This document shows, in pieces, positions 7,327-11,341 of a stretch of DNA of 11,341 bases. Source of the DNA: an uncultured Gammaproteobacteria bacterium (lineage in GTDB: Bacteria > Pseudomonadota > Gammaproteobacteria > Steroidobacterales > GCA-2729495); the NCBI GenBank assembly GCA_937958785.1, contig CALGMY010000103.1, positions 1 to 11,341 of the forward strand. The letters run 5' to 3'. Below the pieces are notes generated by a model. That model was not told the DNA's origin and did no database searches. It saw only the letters and a program-made list of their open reading frames with translations. A program made the position numbers and the translations under genes. Numbering within the stretch: position 1 is the first letter of the stretch; each line of letters begins with the position of its first letter.

Positions 7327-8604
7327 TCAGGCCTGTTCCTGGGCCTGGCGGAACTCGCCCATGGCGACCACGAGCCGGGAGACCGCCTCGCGCTCCAGCG
7401 CCGTGAGGTGCGGGTTCCACAGGTCGCAGATCAGCACCACGCGCAGCCGGTCACTGCGGTTCCAGGCCTCGTGCTCGTAGGTGTCGTCGAAGACCACGAC
7501 CCGGCCTTCCTGCCAGGGATGCTGTTCCCCGCCGACGACGAGGGCGCAATCCGGCGGCACGATGAGCGGCAGGTGGCAGACGACCCGGGTGTTGGTGACG
7601 CCCCGGTGGGGCAGCAGGTGCGTGCCGGGCGTGAAGACGGAGAAGAGGACCTCGGGGCCGTGGGCGGGCACGTGGGCGAGGGGCAGCGCCGCGAGTGCCG
7701 CGCTGGTGGCCGGGCAGGCCGCGCAATTCGCCTCCCGCCGCTCCCCGTGGCGGTAGAAGTAGTAGCCGGTCCAGGAGGGTGCGCCGCGCGCGCTGCGCAG
7801 GTTCTCCGCCGCGAGTTCGGCGGAGCCGAACACGGGCTCGGCGCCGGCCGGCGTCGTGAGCAGCGCCGCGAGCTCGGCCCGGATGCCGTCGGTGGCGGCC
7901 GCGAAGGCCTCGATGCCCGCGAACAGGCCCGGATCGAACCAGGGCGTCGTGGGCAGGTCCGGCAAGTAGAGGAACGTCGGCTGCTGGCGCGGGTCCGGGA
8001 ACGATGCCGGCTCCTCCAGCAGGTGGATGCGCAGCATGCGTTCGACCCGGGCGAGCCCGGCGCGCCCGAACTCGGTGGCGAGGGGTTCCAGCAGGCCGAA
8101 GAAGAGCTGGCGGCGGCCGGCCCGGACCACCTGGGCGGCATGGGCGACGAGGCTCACCAGCGCGGGCGGCGTGGTGGCGGCATCGAGCCAGCGGCCCTGC
8201 GACTGCATGTCGGACATGACCCGGGAGTACTGCACCAGCGCCTTCTGGTGCTCTCCCTGTTCCTCGAGCACGGCGGCGAGGTGCAGCCGCGCCGCCGGCA
8301 GCGATGGGTCCAGCGCCACCGCGCGCGCGTAGGAGTCCCGGGCAGCGGCGTGGTCGCCCAGCAGCTCGGCGGCCCGGCCGAGGTGGTGGTGGCTGGCGGC
8401 ATGGTCCGGGGCCATGGCCACCGCACGATCCAGCAGTTCCCGGGCCCGGTGCAGCTGGCCGAGCCGCAGGGACGCCAGGCCGACGATGTTGAGTGCCTGC
8501 AGGTTGAAGGGATCCTCCGCCAGCACCCGCATGAAGGCCTGCTCGGCCTCCTCGATCCGGCCGGCGCGCAGCAGCCGGCTGGCTTCCTGGGAGGTGTCCG
8601 TCAC
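7327..8604 (-). CDS. TPR-containing aspartyl/asparaginyl beta-hydroxylase (animal AspH-like)
   Basis: This 425-residue protein has TPR repeats at about 1-127 and an Asp/Asn beta-hydroxylase domain at about 210-400. The catalytic part closely follows vertebrate AspH: THLLPHRGVTNTR (328-340), CHLPLIVP (343-350), WQEGRVVVFDDTYEHEAW (364-381) and RVVLICDLWNPHL (388-400). H333 and H378 are the iron ligands and R388 the likely 2-oxoglutarate contact. Position 335 is Gly, where classical 2OG enzymes have Asp or Glu, as in animal AspH with its two-His iron site. TPR plus AspH is also the animal domain order, and there the TPR part shapes the peptide-binding groove. The GTG at 8604 is preferred because the N-terminus then matches that of the TPR-ST protein (SQEAxRLLxAGR). 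There is no signal peptide. It is the first gene of a two-gene operon and is divergent from the 2OG oxygenase gene, with 41 bp between the starts. Confidence 0.87.
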   Translation of the reverse strand: MTDTSQEASRLLRAGRIEEAEQAFMRVLAEDPFNLQALNIVGLASLRLGQLHRARELLDRAVAMAPDHAASHHHLGRAAELLGDHAAARDSYARAVALDPSLPAARLHLAAVLEEQGEHQKALVQYSRVMSDMQSQGRWLDAATTPPALVSLVAHAAQVVRAGRRQLFFGLLEPLATEFGRAGLARVERMLRIHLLEEPASFPDPRQQPTFLYLPDLPTTPWFDPGLFAGIEAFAAATDGIRAELAALLTTPAGAEPVFGSAELAAENLRSARGAPSWTGYYFYRHGERREANCAACPATSAALAALPLAHVPAHGPEVLFSVFTPGTHLLPHRGVTNTRVVCHLPLIVPPDCALVVGGEQHPWQEGRVVVFDDTYEHEAWNRSDRLRVVLICDLWNPHLTALEREAVSRLVVAMGEFRQAQEQA

Positions 8605-8633
8605 CGGGGCGTTCCCGTCTGCAGGCGAGGGCT

Positions 8634-8639
8634 TATGAT
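8634..8639 (+). promoter_or_regulatory. -10 box directly before the 2OG oxygenase start (likely leaderless mRNA)
   Basis: TATGAT ends 6 bp before the GTG at 8646. The transcript would start at the GTG itself or within a base or two of it, and no Shine-Dalgarno sequence is present. The box lies in the 41-bp gap shared with the divergent TPR-AspH gene, so the two promoters must overlap. No good -35 is visible. Confidence 0.5.
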
Positions 8640-8645
8640 TCTACC

Positions 8646-9206
8646 GTGAACCTCACCCACTTCATTCGCTGCTATGACGGGGACCTGGAACCGGCCCAGT
8701 GCCAGCGGATGATCGACTCCTTCACCGGCCTTGCGCGTTTCCACCAGCCCAACGGCCGCTCGCACCGCCCGGGCCTCGAGGATTCGGCCTGGACCGAGAT
8801 CAACGTGACCCGCCTGTCCGAGCCGGCCCTGCAGGCCTACTTCCGCCGGCGCATCAGCCTCGCGCTTGACCGCTACAACGCGGACATCGGCCTCGAGCCG
8901 ATCCCCGTACCGGACTCGCCGCAGACGGCCGACCTCATCCTGAAGCGTTACCGCCCCGGCGCGGGCGAGCGCTTCCAGGTCCACTTCGACTCGGTCCATG
9001 AAGTCGCCAGCCGCTACCTCGTCTTCCTCTGGTACCTCAATGACGTGGCCGAGGGCGGCGAGACCGACTTTCCCCAGCTGGGCGTCCGCATCGCCGCCCG
9101 CCAGGGCCGGCTGCTGGTCTTCCCGCCCTACTGGATGTTCCAGCACGCGGGGCTGGAGCCCGTCTCCGGCGACAAGTACATCCTCTCGACCTACCTGCTG
9201 TTCTGA
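8646..9206 (+). CDS. Prolyl 4-hydroxylase-like 2OG-Fe(II) oxygenase
   Basis: This 186-residue protein is an Fe(II)/2-oxoglutarate dioxygenase of the prolyl 4-hydroxylase (P4Hc) type. RFQVHFDS (109-116) supplies iron ligands H113 and D115, YLNDVAEGGETDFPQ (130-144) is the hallmark segment of this family, MFQHAGLEPV (164-173) supplies H167, and GDKYILSTYLLF (175-186) supplies K177, the expected 2-oxoglutarate anchor. All four key residues are present. There is no signal peptide, so it is cytoplasmic. Members hydroxylate proline in proteins or small molecules; the substrate is unknown. It is a different branch of the oxygenase superfamily from the AspH proteins around it. The GTG at 8646 is chosen because the TATGAT box lies just upstream and the N-terminus is then of normal length. 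It diverges from the TPR-AspH operon, and its stop is only 3 bp from that of the convergent TPR-ST gene. Confidence 0.88.
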   Translation: MNLTHFIRCYDGDLEPAQCQRMIDSFTGLARFHQPNGRSHRPGLEDSAWTEINVTRLSEPALQAYFRRRISLALDRYNADIGLEPIPVPDSPQTADLILKRYRPGAGERFQVHFDSVHEVASRYLVFLWYLNDVAEGGETDFPQLGVRIAARQGRLLVFPPYWMFQHAGLEPVSGDKYILSTYLLF

Positions 9207-9209
9207 CGG

Positions 9210-10917
9210 CTAGCCGGCGCGGTAGCCCCACCGGTCGAGGTACGGCTGGAGGAGGGGCAGTGCCTCCCCGAACCAGGGCAGGTAGGGCGCCGAGCGCCCC
9301 ACCGCGCGCCCGTGCACGGGCTCGATGACCTGGGCGTAGCTCGGCGTGCTGATGAAGCCGCGCGCCCGGGCGTGGCCGGGGGGCCAGGTCGAGCCCGAGG
9401 AAGTCCATGATCGCACCGGCTCCGGCCCCGAAGTCTGCCACCAGCGACTCGTAGCGGACTTCGAGTACCGCTGCCCGCAGCAGCGCCTGCTGGCGATACC
9501 AGAAGTCGAAGGAACGCCGGTAGCCCCGCGCGAGGGTGGGGAGGTCCCGGCACAGCACCGCGAATTCCGGTGCCCGGAAGTGCTGCTGGTAGCAGCTCAG
9601 CACCACGTCGCAGGGATGGCGGATGGCGAGGATGATGCGCGCGTGGGGGAACAGCCGGCGGATCGCCGGCAGGCGCAGCAGGTTCAGCGGGTTCTTGTCG
9701 ACCAGGCGCTGGCCCGGGGCAAGCCGGACCTTGCGGGCCGCGAGCTGCCAGTAGTGTTCCCGCACGCCGGCGAGCTGCTCCCGGGTCAGCCGGGCGAGGT
9801 CGGCCGGGTAGCGGATGCCGAGGTCCGTGACCCGGTCGATGGCCTGCTGCAGGAAGGGTTGCTCGTCCATGCTCACGAGCGCCGGGTGCGCGTCGAGCAT
9901 CTGCTCGAGCAGCGTCGTGCCGGAGCGGGGGAAGGCGACGACGAAGACGGGGCTTGCCCCGGCACCGGGTGCGCCGGCGTGATCCCAGGCGGCGACATCC
10001 TCCGGCGCACAGCCGTGGCGGGTGATGAGCAGCGGGGGTTCCGCGACGCCAGCCGCGCGGGGGTTGGTCCGCGCCAGCTGGAGCTGTTGGGCCGCGTGGG
10101 CCCGGCCGAGCGCCTCCCAGGCTTCCGCGTGGCGGCCCGCGGCATCCAGTGCCTTGGCCAGCGGGAACAGGTAGAGGTGCCGGCGGTCCGGCTCGGGACA
10201 CTGTTCGGCCAGCGCCGAGAAGCCCGCGATGGCCCGGTCGTGGCGCTTCTGCCGGAGGTCGAGCTGGGCCTCGAGCAGGGCCAGGTCCTGCCCTTCCATC
10301 GCCGTGTCCGGCCGCTGGCGCAGTCTCTCCAGGAGGGCCTCGGCTTCGGCGACCCGGTTGCTGCGCTCCTCGACCTGCGCGAGGCGGAGCAGCGTGAGGG
10401 CCGACGGGTCCGGATCCGCGGCGGCCCGGCGGGCGGCCTCGGCGGCTTCCCGGGCCTCGCCGAGGTTGAGCAGCAGGAGGGCCATGGTCGCGAGCTGCTC
10501 ACCCGTCAGCCCCGGCAGGGTCCGCCAGCCCGCGAGGGCGGCGGTCGCTGCCTCGATGTGCAGGGACTCGTAGCAGCACCGGGCGTACTGCAGGCGGATT
10601 TCCGCATCCCCGGGTGCCGCGGCGACGGCGTCCGCGAGCAGGCGCCGGGCGCTGTCGAAGTCGCCCCGGTCCTGGTGGAGCAGGGCGACGTTGTAGAGGA
10701 AATCCGGCGAGGTTTCGCCCCGGCCCGCGGCCTCGATGTAGGCGGCGAGCGCCTCGTCGAGCCGTCCGAGGCGCCGGAGCAGCGTGCCCAGGTTGACCCA
10801 GTGGCGGGCCTCGCCCGGCTCCCGCCGGGCCAGCTCCCGGCAGACGGGCAGCGCCTCCGCGTCCCGCCCTGCCGCGAGCAGCCTCGCGGCCTCCTGGCTG
10901 AGGTCGTTCGCCGTCAC
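9210..10917 (-). pseudogene. TPR-containing sulfotransferase with a frameshift near its 3' end
   Basis: The gene encodes an N-terminal TPR superhelix (about 5-285) followed by a sulfotransferase domain: VFVVAFPRSGTTLLEQM (324-340, 5'-phosphosulfate loop), VDKNPLNLLRLP (406-417) and IILAIRHPCDVVLSCY (428-443, 3'-phosphate site, R433 and S441). At about codon 513, after FLGLDLAP, the frame breaks at a run of six C on the minus strand (G run 9378-9383). With one C fewer, the protein continues as GHARARGFISTPS to SYAQVIEPVHGRAVGR and a WGYRAG end, giving 568 residues. This tail matches the family, which ends in an S-x-x-QV-x-x-P-(9-12)-GR segment. Unshifted, translation would run on to 9037 with an Arg-rich tail antisense to the oxygenase gene. 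The break may be a sequencing error, a real mutation or a variable tract. The GTG at 10917 lies directly after the terminator of the TonB receptor, and no Shine-Dalgarno sequence is visible. Confidence 0.85.
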
Positions 10918-10952
10918 AAGAAAAAGGCCGCGCGGCTTGCGCCGCGCGGCCT
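10918..10952 (-). terminator. Rho-independent terminator of the TonB receptor gene
   Basis: A perfect 11-bp GC-rich stem (10926-10936 with 10941-10951, loop TTGC; A10925 and T10952 can extend it) is followed on the minus strand by TTTTTCTT. It lies 23 bp beyond the receptor stop at 10976. The T-tract runs straight into the GTG start of the TPR-sulfotransferase gene at 10917, so no spacer separates terminator and coding sequence. Confidence 0.9.
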
Positions 10953-10975
10953 GAAGGTTGCCCGCTTCGTCTCGC

Positions 10976-11341
10976 TCAGAACTTCTGGACGACGGAACCG
11001 AAGAAGTACCGGCCGATGGTGTCGTAGGTCTCCACGTCGGTATTCGCGTTGGTCACGTTGTTCTGGTAGAGGATCGGCGGCTGGTTGTCGAACAGGTTGT
11101 TCACGCCCACCTGGAACTTCGTGTTGGTCCGCTCCAGGGTGTAGCCGGCGGTCAGGTCCCAGTAGATCTGGGAGGCGATCTCCAGGTCGGGCTGGATCCC
11201 GGGAAAGCCGTCCGGATCGGAGAGGTTCACCGAGTCGATGTAGCGGGCGGTGACCTGCGCCTGGAAGTCGCTGTAGCTCCAGCCCACGCTGCCCTGCGCC
11301 CGCCACTTGGCGATGTTGCCGTACTGGCGGTCGTAGTACCC
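10976..11341 (-). CDS. TonB-dependent outer-membrane receptor, C-terminal part (5' truncated)
   Basis: The frame is open from the window edge to TGA 10976-10978, giving 121 visible residues. They show the last strands of a TonB-dependent receptor beta-barrel: alternating polar/aromatic strands (GWSYSDFQAQVTARYIDS), the FQVGVNNLFDNQPP motif typical of the last third of these barrels, a TYDTIGRYFFG strand, and a C-terminal Phe (VVQKF) that forms the signal for barrel insertion by the BAM complex. Such receptors import siderophores, vitamins, glycans or peptides across the outer membrane. The ligand cannot be told from this end of the protein, because the plug domain and TonB box are outside the window. 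It is followed by its own strong terminator and then by the TPR-sulfotransferase gene on the same strand. Confidence 0.92.
   Translation of the reverse strand, partial: GYYDRQYGNIAKWRAQGSVGWSYSDFQAQVTARYIDSVNLSDPDGFPGIQPDLEIASQIYWDLTAGYTLERTNTKFQVGVNNLFDNQPPILYQNNVTNANTDVETYDTIGRYFFGSVVQKF

Noticed and set aside
5556..7406. 616-codon open frame on the + strand
   Set aside because: It is antisense to the AspH-ST fusion, whose catalytic motifs are intact. Its translation is Arg/Gly/Gln-rich with no domain motif, as expected from GC-rich codon bias.
7321..8649. 442-codon open frame on the + strand
   Set aside because: It is antisense to the TPR-AspH gene, which has a clear AspH active site; the translation has no recognisable features.
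9037..9209. C-terminal extension of the TPR-sulfotransferase in the unshifted frame
   Set aside because: The extra tail is Arg-rich and lies antisense to the oxygenase gene, whereas the other frame after the C run gives the family's conserved ending.
9346..11253. 635-codon open frame on the + strand
   Set aside because: It runs antisense through the TPR-ST gene, the terminator and the TonB receptor. Crossing a terminator and two clear genes with a low-complexity translation marks it as spurious.

Overview
This is a GC-rich, densely packed bacterial chromosome fragment. A gammaproteobacterium is the most likely source. The reasons are a C-terminal sorting signal of the GlyGly-CTERM type, a TonB-dependent receptor (so an outer membrane), an EAL phosphodiesterase, and TATAAT-like boxes very close to start codons. 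No rRNA, tRNA, CRISPR array or insertion sequence was seen, and the genus cannot be named from the sequence.

Layout. Positions 1-486 hold the C-terminal end of an EAL-domain c-di-GMP phosphodiesterase (+). Positions 561-1373 encode an exported c-type cytochrome with an extra C-terminal domain (+). It converges with, and overlaps by 20 bp, a small SAM-dependent methyltransferase (1354-1902, -). A strong minus-strand terminator (1931-1966) separates that gene from a large exported protein (1994-4030, -) with three Ig-like repeats and a GlyGly-CTERM tail. A 191-bp divergent intergenic region follows.

Positions 4222-10917 form a compact cluster of six genes built mainly from three parts: an aspartyl/asparaginyl beta-hydroxylase (AspH, Fe/2-oxoglutarate) domain, a PAPS-dependent sulfotransferase (ST) domain and TPR repeats. 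On the + strand, a stand-alone AspH (4222-4839) overlaps a stand-alone ST (4836-5531) by 4 bp. On the - strand, a TPR-AspH protein (8604-7327) is followed after 4 bp by an AspH-ST fusion (7322-5532). Divergent from that pair is a prolyl-4-hydroxylase-like 2OG-Fe(II) oxygenase (8646-9206, +). Converging on it is a TPR-ST protein (10917-9210, -) whose reading frame is broken at a six-base C run. The window ends in the C-terminal part of a TonB-dependent receptor (10976-11341, -). The receptor's terminator abuts the GTG of the TPR-ST gene.

Working model (inference). Five of the six cluster proteins share AspH or ST chemistry, and the sixth is another 2OG oxygenase. None has a visible signal peptide, and the genes have almost no spacers. 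They may hydroxylate and then sulfate a common cytoplasmic substrate, either a peptide or protein before export or a lipid or other small molecule. The TPR regions would supply substrate binding. No precursor-peptide gene was found in the window. The flanking TonB receptor and GlyGly-CTERM protein are candidate partners, but nothing in the sequence proves a link.
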